In this document: positions 1-8,650 of the stretch, in pieces
How the letters are laid out: every line of letters starts with the position of its first letter
Numbering within the stretch: the stretch's first letter is position 1
Assembly (NCBI GenBank): GCA_045568635.1
Contig: JBJLAO010000001.1
Span: 186,001-250,000, forward strand
Length of the DNA: 64,000 nucleotides
From: MedAcidi-G1 sp000817085
GTDB lineage: Bacteria; Actinomycetota; Acidimicrobiia; Acidimicrobiales; MedAcidi-G1
Reading direction: 5' to 3'
Notes under the pieces: generated by a model
Database searches by the model: none
What the model was told of the DNA's origin: nothing
The model's input: only the letters and a program-made list of their open reading frames with translations
Program-made: the position numbers and the translations under genes

Positions 1-244
1 GGCATCGGTTCAGCCACCCGGAAGCTGCCTTCAAAAAATCGTCACTTCCGACCGAGGAAGGGTAAGGACGTGCCGAACTAAGGCTCGTTTCAGAGACAAT
101 AGCTCTTCGAACGACTTCAGGTACTGGGTCACAGGGTGTACCTATAGAGAGATCTACAGCTCCACCCGGTAAAGATCCAGCCAAGGCTCTGAACTCATCA
201 AGCTGTTCGTAAGGGTAAGGAGGCGGAAGGAATTTTTTTATCAT
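1..244 (-). CDS. dapC: Succinyldiaminopimelate aminotransferase DapC, N-terminal part (runs off window)
   Basis: The first 81 residues of a PLP-dependent class I/II aminotransferase; the rest lies beyond the window edge. The start resembles actinobacterial DapC: a proline/tyrosine-rich opening, then SIGTPCDPVP at residues 33-42 and a PYPSSVGSDDF segment, where family members have the substrate-orienting loop. DapC transfers an amino group to N-succinyl-2-amino-6-ketopimelate in lysine/meso-DAP synthesis. The ATG overlaps the hflX stop (ATGA), so it is probably translationally coupled to hflX. dapF lies two genes upstream, which fits the pathway. Only the N-terminus is visible, so another aminotransferase of this subgroup cannot be excluded. 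Confidence 0.75.
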   Translation of the reverse strand, partial: MIKKFLPPPYPYEQLDEFRALAGSLPGGAVDLSIGTPCDPVPEVVRRAIVSETSLSSARPYPSSVGSDDFLKAASGWLNRC

Positions 245-1617
245 TGCATCAATTCAAACTCTGAGGAATCAAACTTGACCTGGAATTGTCCGAGCCTACC
301 GACTGAGCTCTTGTCAGCTCTCAATTCAATCAGCCAATTAGATTCCTCTAGAACCTCTTTCGTAACAAAGCCTTCACGGTGCGCCATTGCTCTGATATCA
401 CCCCGTTCAAAAGGTACTTTTAACGTAATCGTTTCTTCTGATTTTCTGAGTGAAGAGGCTAATTTATTCAATAACTCTTCGATGCCTTCACCTGTTACAG
501 CAGAAACCGCCACGCAATTTTCGTCTCGTTTGAAAAGTTTCTTATCTACACCATTCGATTTATCAATTTTGTTGAAAACCATCAACTCAGGAACTTCAGA
601 AGCACCTATTGCCTCTAATACTTGTCGCACTGCTTCTATGCAGCCTTCTGGATCTGGATCTGAAGCATCAATGACGTGAATCAGCAAATCTGCATCGACT
701 ACCACGTCTAAAGTAGCTTTGAACGCTTCTACTAGTTGATGAGGTAATTTACGCACGAATCCAACTGTGTCTGTAACGTAGACTGCTTCCCCGCCAGGTA
801 GTTGCATTCTGCGAGTTGTGGTATCAAGAGTTGCGAACAGTCGATCTTCAACTAGCACTCTTGCGTCTGTAAGCCTGTTAAGAAGTGTGGATTTTCCAGC
901 ATTCGTATAACCAACTATTGCTACCGACCTATTGCTTGTCTTGGATCTAGCTTTCGACTGAGTCGATCGATGTCTTCGCAACTTATTCAGATCTTGTTCA
1001 AGTCGTTGAATCCGACGCATAAGTCTTCTTCGATCAACCTCTAGCTGTGTCTCTCCTGGTCCTCTAGTTCCAATTCCTCCTGCTTGCTGGCTGAAAGTAC
1101 GGCCTGACTTTCTGAGCCTTGGTAAACGGTACCGGAGTTGCGCAAGTTCTACTTGAGCTTTACCTTCAAGACTGCTTGCGTTCTGGGCAAAAATATCAAG
1201 AATTACCGCTGTTCGGTCAAGAGCGGAACGTTTAAGTATTCCTTCCAAGTTACTTTGCTGAGCAGGAGTTAATTCGTTGTCGAAAACTACCGTATCGGCA
1301 TCATACTCTTCCGAAATAGAACGGATTTCATTAGCTTTACCACTTCCTACAAAAGTGGCTTTATCCGGTACTTGCCTATTCTGGACTATGACAGCAACAG
1401 CATCAGCCCCTGCTGTATCAACAAGCCTTTCAAGTTCTTCAAGGGAGGACTCTGTAATTTCCTTATCAATGCCTTCTAGAGAAACACCAGCCAATACGAT
1501 ACGTTCACGAAATGAGCGGTCAATCAGCCCACGCTCTTCACCTGCGAACTCACCAAATCCACCCCTGTGAGTTTCTTCCACTTCAGATTTATCGCCGTTA
1601 AAAGAATTACCCATCAT
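241..1617 (-). CDS. hflX: Ribosome-associated GTPase HflX
   Basis: A 458-residue GTPase of the HflX family, which binds the 50S subunit and splits stalled ribosomes. An N-terminal HflX domain (about residues 35-200, with GGIGTRGPGETQLEVDRR near 180-197) is followed by a charged helical linker (200-230) and a G domain. G1 is GYTNAGKS at 236-243, G3 is DTVG at 283-286 and G4 is NKID near 351. The length is normal. Two adjacent ATG codons (1617 and 1614) are possible starts, both inside the end of dapF, so translation is probably coupled. The miaA-dapF-hflX order is typical of actinobacteria. Confidence 0.95.
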   Translation of the reverse strand: MMGNSFNGDKSEVEETHRGGFGEFAGEERGLIDRSFRERIVLAGVSLEGIDKEITESSLEELERLVDTAGADAVAVIVQNRQVPDKATFVGSGKANEIRSISEEYDADTVVFDNELTPAQQSNLEGILKRSALDRTAVILDIFAQNASSLEGKAQVELAQLRYRLPRLRKSGRTFSQQAGGIGTRGPGETQLEVDRRRLMRRIQRLEQDLNKLRRHRSTQSKARSKTSNRSVAIVGYTNAGKSTLLNRLTDARVLVEDRLFATLDTTTRRMQLPGGEAVYVTDTVGFVRKLPHQLVEAFKATLDVVVDADLLIHVIDASDPDPEGCIEAVRQVLEAIGASEVPELMVFNKIDKSNGVDKKLFKRDENCVAVSAVTGEGIEELLNKLASSLRKSEETITLKVPFERGDIRAMAHREGFVTKEVLEESNWLIELRADKSSVGRLGQFQVKFDSSEFELMQ

Positions 1618-2467
1618 CCACCTGATGTCTATCCATGAAAACAGATGGGCCTGATAGTTCTACCCAAGGATGGGAAAATGAAAAGGGGCTGGATGTAAGC
1701 ATGTTGACAAGTACACTTCCTCCGGGCATGTGAACATTTACATTGAAAGTGTATTGTGAAGCCTGCTTTTCAATCATTCCCCACGCTAAAGCGACAGCAG
1801 CCGACGCGCACGCTCCTGTTCCGCAGGCTTCAGTAAGCCCAACCCCGCGCTCCCATGTCTGCATTCTGATATTAGAGGCATCTTTTACTTTCATCAGGTG
1901 CACATTCAACTCTGCAAATTTTTCATCTAGCAAGAACGCAAATTGTTCTAATTCGATTGCATCTAATAACTCATCCATCACTACAACTAGGTGTGGATTA
2001 CCTATATCCACACATCCTGGTATTACGAGAGATTTTTTTTCTTTCAAGACTTTACTTAAATCAATATCAGGCAAATCTCTCGTTACCCTTGCTTCTCCGA
2101 TTTCAGCTGTTGCCGAAATTTCCTTTTCATTCCGTACTTTTTCAATTTTTATCTTTCTTAATCCGACATCTGTTTCAACATGAAAAGTCTCATCTTCAAG
2201 TCTTGAAGTCATAGATAGAGCCTGAGCAAAGCATCTGAGACCATTGCCACTAAGTTCCGCCCGCCCCCCGTCTTTATTGAAAAGATTAAATCGGTTCACT
2301 GCATTAGAATTTTCGGAGGGAGGTGTGCCGATTATCAAACCATCGGCACCAATCCCCTTCTCAGGATCACAATATTTTTGGGCTAGCTCACCTGGATTTT
2401 TTGGCAACTCTTCTAAAAGAGCAATCAAAAAAACATTTCCAAGCCCGTGGTGTCTAGTTAATTCCAT
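1607..2467 (-). CDS. dapF: Diaminopimelate epimerase
   Basis: A 286-residue cytoplasmic epimerase converting LL- to meso-diaminopimelate for lysine and peptidoglycan. Both catalytic cysteines of the cofactor-free two-base mechanism are present: Cys79 in GNGLRC and Cys215 in TEACGTGAC. The substrate-binding FNLFNKDGG segment precedes the first cysteine. The length is close to the usual 275-290. It starts 10 bp after the miaA stop and overlaps hflX by 11 bp, inside the recA-side operon running miaB-miaA-dapF-hflX-dapC. Confidence 0.96.
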   Translation of the reverse strand: MELTRHHGLGNVFLIALLEELPKNPGELAQKYCDPEKGIGADGLIIGTPPSENSNAVNRFNLFNKDGGRAELSGNGLRCFAQALSMTSRLEDETFHVETDVGLRKIKIEKVRNEKEISATAEIGEARVTRDLPDIDLSKVLKEKKSLVIPGCVDIGNPHLVVVMDELLDAIELEQFAFLLDEKFAELNVHLMKVKDASNIRMQTWERGVGLTEACGTGACASAAVALAWGMIEKQASQYTFNVNVHMPGGSVLVNMLTSSPFSFSHPWVELSGPSVFMDRHQVDDG

Positions 2468-2477
2468 TTGAATAGTT

Positions 2478-3458
2478 TCACAGATAATCAGGAACTTTTA
2501 CGAATTCATTTGAAGTATTTCGTCCTATCAAATCAAATACTTTAATTACTTCTTCTAATAGCTCAAAGGGATCTTTTTGCAGTTCCATCCATTGAATTCT
2601 TGGATCTCTTCTGAACCACTTTTCCTGTCGTCTAGCGAAACGCCGTGTCGATGCAATAGCAGATTCAATCGCTTCCTCAAGAGTATTTTCACCCTCTATA
2701 TAAGAAATTATTTGTTTATAACCAAGTGCTTGGGAAGCAGTTTTAGAAAGCTCTCTCCCATCAGATACTAAATTTTTTACCTCTTCAACAAACCCATCTT
2801 CGATTTGTCTTTTATACCTCTCAGCTATGCGGAGGTCATTTAAATCTCTTGGCATTCTTATACCAATTTCTGTGAACGGAGAAGGAGGATACACGTCCAG
2901 ACCGGGACCAAAAGAAGAAAACGGACGACCGGTTCCCAACGTAACTTCAAGTGCTCTTACAATACGCCTACGATTCCCAGGCTCGATCTTTTCTGATGCT
3001 AGTGGATCTAAATCTTTAAGTCTTCTATACAAAAAAGCTGTTTCAGGTATCAATTCTATTTCATCTCGAATACTTAAGAATCTGGGAGGGACTTGCAATC
3101 TGTCAACTACTGCACGAACATGCAGCCCCGTTCCTCCGACAAGAACTGCTCTATTACCTCTGTTGGTGATTTCCTCCAAAGCTTTTTCGACAGCTGACTG
3201 AAAAAGAGGAAGTGCAAATTCGTCTGAAGGATCAACAATATTAATTAAGTGATGAGGTATCTCTTCTTGTTCCGCAACGGTGGGAGTTGCAGTGCCTATA
3301 TCCATTCCTCTATAAATTGCCATAGAGTCAATCGAAATTATTTCGACATTTGAACGACGTCTCGCTAATTCAATAGCTAAGGAAGATTTCCCGGAAGCTG
3401 TACTCCCTACTATGACCAAATTTCCGTTAAGAGGTAGTTCAGCATTTTTTTCAGACAC
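2478..3458 (-). CDS. miaA: tRNA dimethylallyltransferase
   Basis: A 326-residue isopentenyltransferase that attaches a dimethylallyl group to N6 of A37 in tRNAs reading UNN codons. The P-loop GSTASGKS is at residues 18-25, followed by the conserved SIDSMAIYRGMDIGTAT segment and the VGGTGLHVRAV motif. The C-terminal part ends in the RRFARRQEKWFRRD stretch typical of MiaA. Its 5' end overlaps miaB by 8 bp; MiaB acts on the product of this enzyme, so the pair is functionally and translationally coupled. Confidence 0.96.
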   Translation of the reverse strand: MSEKNAELPLNGNLVIVGSTASGKSSLAIELARRRSNVEIISIDSMAIYRGMDIGTATPTVAEQEEIPHHLINIVDPSDEFALPLFQSAVEKALEEITNRGNRAVLVGGTGLHVRAVVDRLQVPPRFLSIRDEIELIPETAFLYRRLKDLDPLASEKIEPGNRRRIVRALEVTLGTGRPFSSFGPGLDVYPPSPFTEIGIRMPRDLNDLRIAERYKRQIEDGFVEEVKNLVSDGRELSKTASQALGYKQIISYIEGENTLEEAIESAIASTRRFARRQEKWFRRDPRIQWMELQKDPFELLEEVIKVFDLIGRNTSNEFVKVPDYL

Positions 3459-4926
3459 TTTGCTCTGCCATTACAGGAATACGTTTGCGATGCTTGGGAG
3501 TAGCAACTATCTCTAGCAATTCGCCAAGAAGGTAGTGGGAAGGGGCTTCTGTGACTTGGACTCGGGCATAAGTTCCAGCACGGAGAGATTCTTCGAATTT
3601 CAAATGAAGAATTTTATTCTGCCTTGTTCTAGTTTTTATGAGATCTGTTCCTTTTTTTGAACGACCTTCAACTAGAACTTCTTCTACTCTCCCCACACGC
3701 TCTTTGTGTTTCAGCAATGAAGATCGCGTAACAACGTTCCGTAAAGTTTCATACCGCCGCACAGCTGTAACGTGGTCAACGAATTCCGATTCCATTTCTG
3801 CTGCCTTTGTTCCGGGTCGTGATGAAAAAATGTAGGTATATGCGGCATCAAATTGAGCTTCAGCTGCAACTTGAAGAGTCTCATCAAAATCTTTTTCGCT
3901 TTCACCAGGAAAACCAACAATCAAATCTGTGGTTACTGCTAAGTCCTTGATACCACTACGTGCTTGTTTAAGTTTATGCAAGAAGCGTTCACTGCTATAG
4001 CCACGATGCATTGCTGACAAAATCGAATCACTTCCAGACTGCAATGGAAGATGCAAATGCTCACAAACACTTTTTGTTTCAGACATTGCTGCAACTATCT
4101 CTAAAGTCAGATCTTTTGGATGGGGGCTAATAAAACGAACTCTTTCAATTCCTTCGATTAAGCCAACGCTTTTCAGCAAGTCAGCAAAAAGTGGTTTAAT
4201 TTTTCGCCTATCAGCCTCTAACCAAAGATCTCCAACTTGAAAAACATCAGTCTCGCAAGGGTCATCTGATTTTAATTTTTTAGTCAAATCACGGCCATAA
4301 GAATTGACATTTTGACCCAACAGAGTTATTTCTGTTACTCCTTGATCAGCAAAATTTCTTACTTCATTCAAGAGTTGTCCAAATGGTCTACTTATTTCGC
4401 GTCCACGAACCGAAGGAACTATGCAATACGTGCAAGTATTATCACAGCCAATCTGAATCGTGACCCAAGCGCGATGATCTACTTCTCTTCTAACGGGAAG
4501 CGCAGATGGAAAGGCTTGGTTATCCTCTTCAACTATTTCTTCAAGAATTTCTATAATGGGTCCTTGACTTTGTGATTTTTTTAATAGTTTTACGGCATTT
4601 TGAACATTGTGAGTTCCAAACACTACGTCAACGTGTTTCGCTCGTTTCTGGATCAATTCCCTGTCTTTTTGAGCTAGGCATCCAGCAACTGCTATCTGCA
4701 GATCAGGCTTTTCAGCTTTTAGAGTTTTTAAATTGCCCAAAGCACCATAAAGACGATTATCAGCATTTTCCCTTATGCAACAAGTGTTAAGAACAATAAC
4801 GTCTGCTTCCTCTTCTGATACAGCAGGGACCAATCCGTCTGCCTCTAGCAGACCGGATATGCGTTCACTGTCATGTTCGTTCATCTGGCACCCGTAGGTG
4901 CGCACCGCGTACTTTCGGCGCTCCAT
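3451..4926 (-). CDS. miaB: tRNA-2-methylthio-N6-dimethylallyladenosine synthase
   Basis: A 491-residue radical-SAM methylthiotransferase that converts i6A37 to ms2i6A37 in tRNA. The N-terminal MTTase domain carries the first 4Fe-4S cysteines (Cys13, Cys49, Cys83). The radical-SAM motif CDNTCTYC gives Cys161, Cys165 and Cys168. A C-terminal TRAM domain ends near residue 470. A charged insertion of about 30 residues lies between the SYGRDL motif and the PLFADLL segment. The start at MERRKYAVRTYGCQMN is well supported by family alignment. It follows recA after 65 bp with no strong terminator in between. Confidence 0.95.
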   Translation of the reverse strand: MERRKYAVRTYGCQMNEHDSERISGLLEADGLVPAVSEEEADVIVLNTCCIRENADNRLYGALGNLKTLKAEKPDLQIAVAGCLAQKDRELIQKRAKHVDVVFGTHNVQNAVKLLKKSQSQGPIIEILEEIVEEDNQAFPSALPVRREVDHRAWVTIQIGCDNTCTYCIVPSVRGREISRPFGQLLNEVRNFADQGVTEITLLGQNVNSYGRDLTKKLKSDDPCETDVFQVGDLWLEADRRKIKPLFADLLKSVGLIEGIERVRFISPHPKDLTLEIVAAMSETKSVCEHLHLPLQSGSDSILSAMHRGYSSERFLHKLKQARSGIKDLAVTTDLIVGFPGESEKDFDETLQVAAEAQFDAAYTYIFSSRPGTKAAEMESEFVDHVTAVRRYETLRNVVTRSSLLKHKERVGRVEEVLVEGRSKKGTDLIKTRTRQNKILHLKFEESLRAGTYARVQVTEAPSHYLLGELLEIVATPKHRKRIPVMAEQSV

Positions 4927-4991
4927 ATATTCAGGCTAGGTCAAGTTGGCAAGACTTACTAAAAGTCATTCATTTTAATAAATATAAAGCT

Positions 4992-6152
4992 TTATTCTTC
5001 TAACTCGATTGGAAGGTCGTCGGTTTCTGTAAATTCATCAACTAACTCAGTTTCTTCTTTAATGGCTTCTTCTTTAATGGCTTCTACCGGTTCATCAGCA
5101 TCTGGCATAGCCTCACGCCAAACTCTGTCAGTAATTTCCATCATTACTTCTGGATTTTCCGTAAGGAAACGTTTTGCATTTTCTCGTCCTTGACCTAGTT
5201 GCTCACCCTCATAGGTGTACCAAGCACCTGACTTCTTGACTATGTCAAGATCAGCTCCAAGGTCAATGACTGAACCTTCTCGGCTTATTCCTGCGCCATA
5301 CATGATGTCAAACTCTGCTTGACGGAAAGGAGGCGCACATTTATTCTTGACTACTTTTACTCGAGTTCGATTGCCCACAATTTCGTTACCGTCCTTAATC
5401 GCTTCAATTCGTCTTATATCAAGTCGAACTGATGAATAGAACTTCAACGCACGGCCACCAGGAGTTGTTTCTGGGGATCCAAACATTACACCAATTTTTT
5501 CTCGTAATTGATTTATGAAAATGCATATTGTCTTCGACTTATTTAAATTCGAGGTCAATTTTCTAAGAGCCTGCGACATCAAACGAGCCTGTAGGCCCAC
5601 ATGTGTATCACCCATGTCGCCCTCTATCTCAGCTCTGGGCGTCAATGCTGCTACAGAATCAATTACAACCACATCAAGAGCACCTGAACGTATAAGCATG
5701 TCCGCGATTTCAAGCGCTTGTTCACCCGTGTCCGGTTGTGAAATTAATAATTCATCTACATCAACGCCAATAGCTTTTGCATAAACCGGGTCCATTGCAT
5801 GTTCTGCATCTATATAGGCGCAGATCCCACCATTTCTTTGTGCTTCCGCCACAACATGAGTAGCTAATGTGGTTTTTCCAGAACCTTCCGGGCCAAATAT
5901 TTCAGCTATTCGACCTCTCGGCATTCCGCCTATTCCAAGAGCCAGGTCAAGAGCCAAAGCACCTGTAGGGACACTCTCCATAGACATGGAACCTTTATCA
6001 CCCATTTTCATGACTGCTCCATGACCAAATTGTTTTTCAATCTGTCCTAAAGTGCTGTCAAGAGCCTTCACCCTGTCGGCATTATTAGCTGCTCTTGCGT
6101 CAAAATTTTCCCGAGCTTCTTGAGTCTTTGTTCCCTTAGCCGCCTTACTCAT
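4992..6152 (-). CDS. recA: Recombinase RecA
   Basis: A 386-residue RecA: ATP-dependent strand exchange and LexA cleavage co-protease. Walker A GPEGSGKT is at residues 87-94; the NQLREKIGVMFGSPE segment (DNA-binding loop region) and TTPGGRALKFY follow. The tail is acidic, as in other RecA proteins. I chose the ATG at 6152 because GGAG lies 7 nt upstream and the protein then begins MSKAAKG; a longer reading from a GTG at 6203 lacks a matching RBS and adds residues foreign to the family. A perfect LexA-type operator lies 153 bp upstream of the start. No recX follows; the next gene is miaB. Confidence 0.98.
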   Translation of the reverse strand: MSKAAKGTKTQEARENFDARAANNADRVKALDSTLGQIEKQFGHGAVMKMGDKGSMSMESVPTGALALDLALGIGGMPRGRIAEIFGPEGSGKTTLATHVVAEAQRNGGICAYIDAEHAMDPVYAKAIGVDVDELLISQPDTGEQALEIADMLIRSGALDVVVIDSVAALTPRAEIEGDMGDTHVGLQARLMSQALRKLTSNLNKSKTICIFINQLREKIGVMFGSPETTPGGRALKFYSSVRLDIRRIEAIKDGNEIVGNRTRVKVVKNKCAPPFRQAEFDIMYGAGISREGSVIDLGADLDIVKKSGAWYTYEGEQLGQGRENAKRFLTENPEVMMEITDRVWREAMPDADEPVEAIKEEAIKEETELVDEFTETDDLPIELEE

Positions 6153-6304
6153 CTTATTTCTCCATTCATTTCTATAAATTGCTTCTTTTAATCGAACTCT
6201 CACACTTTTTCGCGAGACTCCTTAATGTGCTTAATTAACAATAAGAAACCGGTGTGACAATACTCAAGCGATTACTGATCTTGTTAATAACATAAGCGTA
6301 ATTG

Positions 6305-6318
6305 CGAACATGTGTTCG
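6305..6318. promoter_or_regulatory. LexA (SOS) box upstream of recA
   Basis: A perfect palindrome CGAAC-ATGT-GTTCG, identical to the Gram-positive/actinobacterial LexA consensus CGAAC-N4-GTTCG. It lies in the recA-msrB divergent region. Read toward recA, a possible -10 (TATGTT) follows about 11 nt after it, which would place the box over the -35 position, as expected for repression. msrB starts 58 bp away on the other side and could be co-controlled. Confidence 0.85.
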
Positions 6319-6375
6319 TGCAAGCATTTACTAAATTTTTTTATTTATACTTCATTCTCCTGATAACTTTCTTCT

Positions 6376-6789
6376 ATGACTTCGAAACCTTCAACCAACG
6401 AAAACTCTCATTCCAATGATGAACACTTAAAAGAGCGCTTGTCTGACATGGCATACCATTGCACTCAAGAATCAGGCACTGAGCCGGCTTTTACAGGAAT
6501 TTACAATGATGAAAAAACTCAAGGAACCTATAAATGCATTGTGTGTGCTGTAGACCTATTTCATAGTGCGGAAAAGTACGATTCCAGAAGCGGCTGGCCT
6601 AGTTTTTGGAGTCCAATTGACGAAAACTCAATTGAAACTGAAATGGATACTAGTCACGGCATGCAGCGGGTAGAAGTAACGTGTGCATCTTGCACTGCCC
6701 ATCTCGGCCATGTTTTCCCTGACGGTCCTGAACCCACTGGAAAGCGATTCTGCATCAACTCTGCGTGCTTACAATTACTACCTGAATAA
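6376..6789 (+). CDS. msrB: Peptide-methionine (R)-S-oxide reductase
   Basis: A 137-residue MsrB that reduces methionine-R-sulfoxide in oxidised proteins. The structural zinc cysteines are present as two pairs (Cys54/Cys57 and Cys103/Cys106). The catalytic cysteine is Cys126 in GKRFCINSA, and the conserved SGWPSFW motif is at 72-78. No clear resolving cysteine was assigned. It is the only plus-strand gene in the first 24 kb, divergent from recA and convergent with cinA (7-bp gap). The ribosome binding site is weak. Confidence 0.95.
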   Translation: MTSKPSTNENSHSNDEHLKERLSDMAYHCTQESGTEPAFTGIYNDEKTQGTYKCIVCAVDLFHSAEKYDSRSGWPSFWSPIDENSIETEMDTSHGMQRVEVTCASCTAHLGHVFPDGPEPTGKRFCINSACLQLLPE

Positions 6790-6796
6790 TTTAAAA

Positions 6797-8053
6797 TTAG
6801 TCAACGGTCAGCACGCGAGATTCAAGCCGTTTGCGAAGCGCATTCAATACCGTGATAACAGTGAACTGACGTATCTGAGCTCTTTCAAAAGGAAAACCGA
6901 CTTTAAACGACTCAATGTCGCCTAGCAAGTTAGTTGCCATCCAAACTGTCCCCGGTTCTTGTCCTTCATGCGAATACGGGCCTGCTGCCCCACTTACCGC
7001 TACCGAAACATCAGCTCCCAAGAGCTCGCAAACCCCCAAGGCCATCGATTCAACAGCCTCCTGACTGACTACTGAAATGCCTTTCGGAACATTCAGTAAA
7101 GACCTTTTTATTTCTGCTTCATACGCTACGAGCGAGCCAACATAAGAATCACTTGACCCAGGCACATCCGTCAATCTGCTACCTATCATTCCCCCAGTGA
7201 TGGATTCAGCAGTGGCAAAAGTTAATGATTGAGCTTTCAGTTGATCTAAAACTACTGATTCCATCGTTTGGTGATCTACAGCAAAAATATACTCCCCTAT
7301 AAGTTTTCTTAAAATAGTTTCTTCATGATCCAAAAGCGAATCTGATTGTTCTTTATTCGCTGCTTTTGCAGTAATCCTGACCTTCACCCCCTCTATTCCG
7401 CTCGCTTGGAAGGCAAGAGTCAATTCACCATTGCCATCAAGGCGTTCTATTTCCTCTGCAAGATCTTCCGCAAGACCCGATTCAGAATGACCCCAAGTTT
7501 TGAGCACTCTGGAACTTATTACAGACCTCTCGCCAGATCGTGAGACAAGATCCTGGAGAACAGTGCCCTCAAGCATTTGTTTCATCTCTGTTGGAACGCC
7601 TGGTACTAAATAAATAACTTTTTCTTCGGGCATAGGACAAATCAACCCGGCAGCCGTACCTGGCATTTCTGCAATCGCATTTGCACCTACCGGTATGTCA
7701 GCCTGCTTGAGATTATTTTCAGGCATTGGCTTTCCGCGGTTAGAAAATCTCTCTCGGATCCGGTCAACTATTTCCAAATCCCTCACAAGTTCGACACCCA
7801 TCAACCTGGCTACAACTTCACGTGTCAGATCATCCTGTGTGGGACCAAGCCCACCTGTGACTATTAAAGCCTCCGCTCTTTCAAGCGCTGACTCTAAAAC
7901 CTCTGACATTCTTTCAGGATTGTCACCTACCACCGTCTGAAAGTGACAATCAATACCTGCTTCGGCTAGACGTTCAGCGATCCAAGCAGAATTAGTATCA
8001 ACTATCTGACCTAATAGAATTTCAGTTCCGACTGCAACTATTTCACAACGCAT
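6797..8053 (-). CDS. cinA: CinA: competence/damage-inducible protein with nicotinamide-nucleotide amidohydrolase domain
   Basis: A 418-residue two-domain CinA. The N-terminal MoaB/MogA-like domain (about 1-170, TGGLGPTQDDLTREV starting at residue 66) is linked to pyridine-nucleotide pyrophosphatase activity in the family. The C-terminal PncC-type domain (about 260-418, with AESITGGMIGSRLTDVPGSS) deamidates NMN. In many bacteria cinA lies beside recA; here msrB separates the two. It starts 9 bp after the pgsA stop, so it is likely co-transcribed with rimO-pgsA. Confidence 0.94.
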   Translation of the reverse strand: MRCEIVAVGTEILLGQIVDTNSAWIAERLAEAGIDCHFQTVVGDNPERMSEVLESALERAEALIVTGGLGPTQDDLTREVVARLMGVELVRDLEIVDRIRERFSNRGKPMPENNLKQADIPVGANAIAEMPGTAAGLICPMPEEKVIYLVPGVPTEMKQMLEGTVLQDLVSRSGERSVISSRVLKTWGHSESGLAEDLAEEIERLDGNGELTLAFQASGIEGVKVRITAKAANKEQSDSLLDHEETILRKLIGEYIFAVDHQTMESVVLDQLKAQSLTFATAESITGGMIGSRLTDVPGSSDSYVGSLVAYEAEIKRSLLNVPKGISVVSQEAVESMALGVCELLGADVSVAVSGAAGPYSHEGQEPGTVWMATNLLGDIESFKVGFPFERAQIRQFTVITVLNALRKRLESRVLTVD

Positions 8054-8062
8054 TACAGAACT

Positions 8063-8650
8063 CTATTCACCGGTGGTGCTTGTCGCAAGAAGGCCATCTT
8101 TTAGATATTGGATCCCTGTTACCACAGTGAAAATAAGAGCTACCCATAGTCCAAAATCAACGAACCATTGAGAGCTTTCCAAAAAAGGCATGACGGCAAT
8201 CATCAAGGCAATCCCTTGGACAGTTGTCTTCCATTTAGCAGACTTACGAGCTGGAATTGACAGACCTTTACGTGCAACCAGTAATCGATAAAAAGTAATA
8301 AAAATTTCTCTGAGAGTAAGAAGAATAACTGGTAAAAGGTGAAACCTTTCTACCTCAACGAGGCAAAACGCAGCTCCGATTACTACCACTTTGTCTGCTA
8401 AAGGGTCAATAAAAGCACCCCATCTACTTACTGTTCCACGGATTCGAGCTAGATAACCATCTAAAACATCTGATAATGCCAGGATAAAACCTAAAAATAC
8501 TGCCAACCAGGAAGTTCCGCTGCTGTCTTTCGCTTCTAAAACTGTCCAAAATAGCAAAGGGGAGAGTAATAAGCGTGAAAGGGAAACTAAGTTCGCAGGA
8601 CTCACAACCGTGGCTAGAGGATGCCTGTTACTTTCATCTCTTTTAATCAA
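8063..8650 (-). CDS. pgsA: CDP-diacylglycerol--glycerol-3-phosphate 3-phosphatidyltransferase
   Basis: A 195-residue integral membrane CDP-alcohol phosphotransferase. The full signature DG-x2-AR-x8-G-x3-D-x3-D is present from residue 64 to 86. About four to six hydrophobic segments follow the family pattern. It likely makes phosphatidylglycerol phosphate from CDP-diacylglycerol. The family also includes cardiolipin and phosphatidylinositol-phosphate synthases; the short length and position beside cinA favour PgsA. It overlaps rimO by 4 bp. Confidence 0.88.
   Translation of the reverse strand: MIKRDESNRHPLATVVSPANLVSLSRLLLSPLLFWTVLEAKDSSGTSWLAVFLGFILALSDVLDGYLARIRGTVSRWGAFIDPLADKVVVIGAAFCLVEVERFHLLPVILLTLREIFITFYRLLVARKGLSIPARKSAKWKTTVQGIALMIAVMPFLESSQWFVDFGLWVALIFTVVTGIQYLKDGLLATSTTGE

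Noticed and set aside
6153..6203. N-terminal extension of RecA from a GTG at 6203
   Set aside because: No RBS precedes it and the added residues do not match RecA; the ATG at 6152 has GGAG at 7 nt and the expected start.
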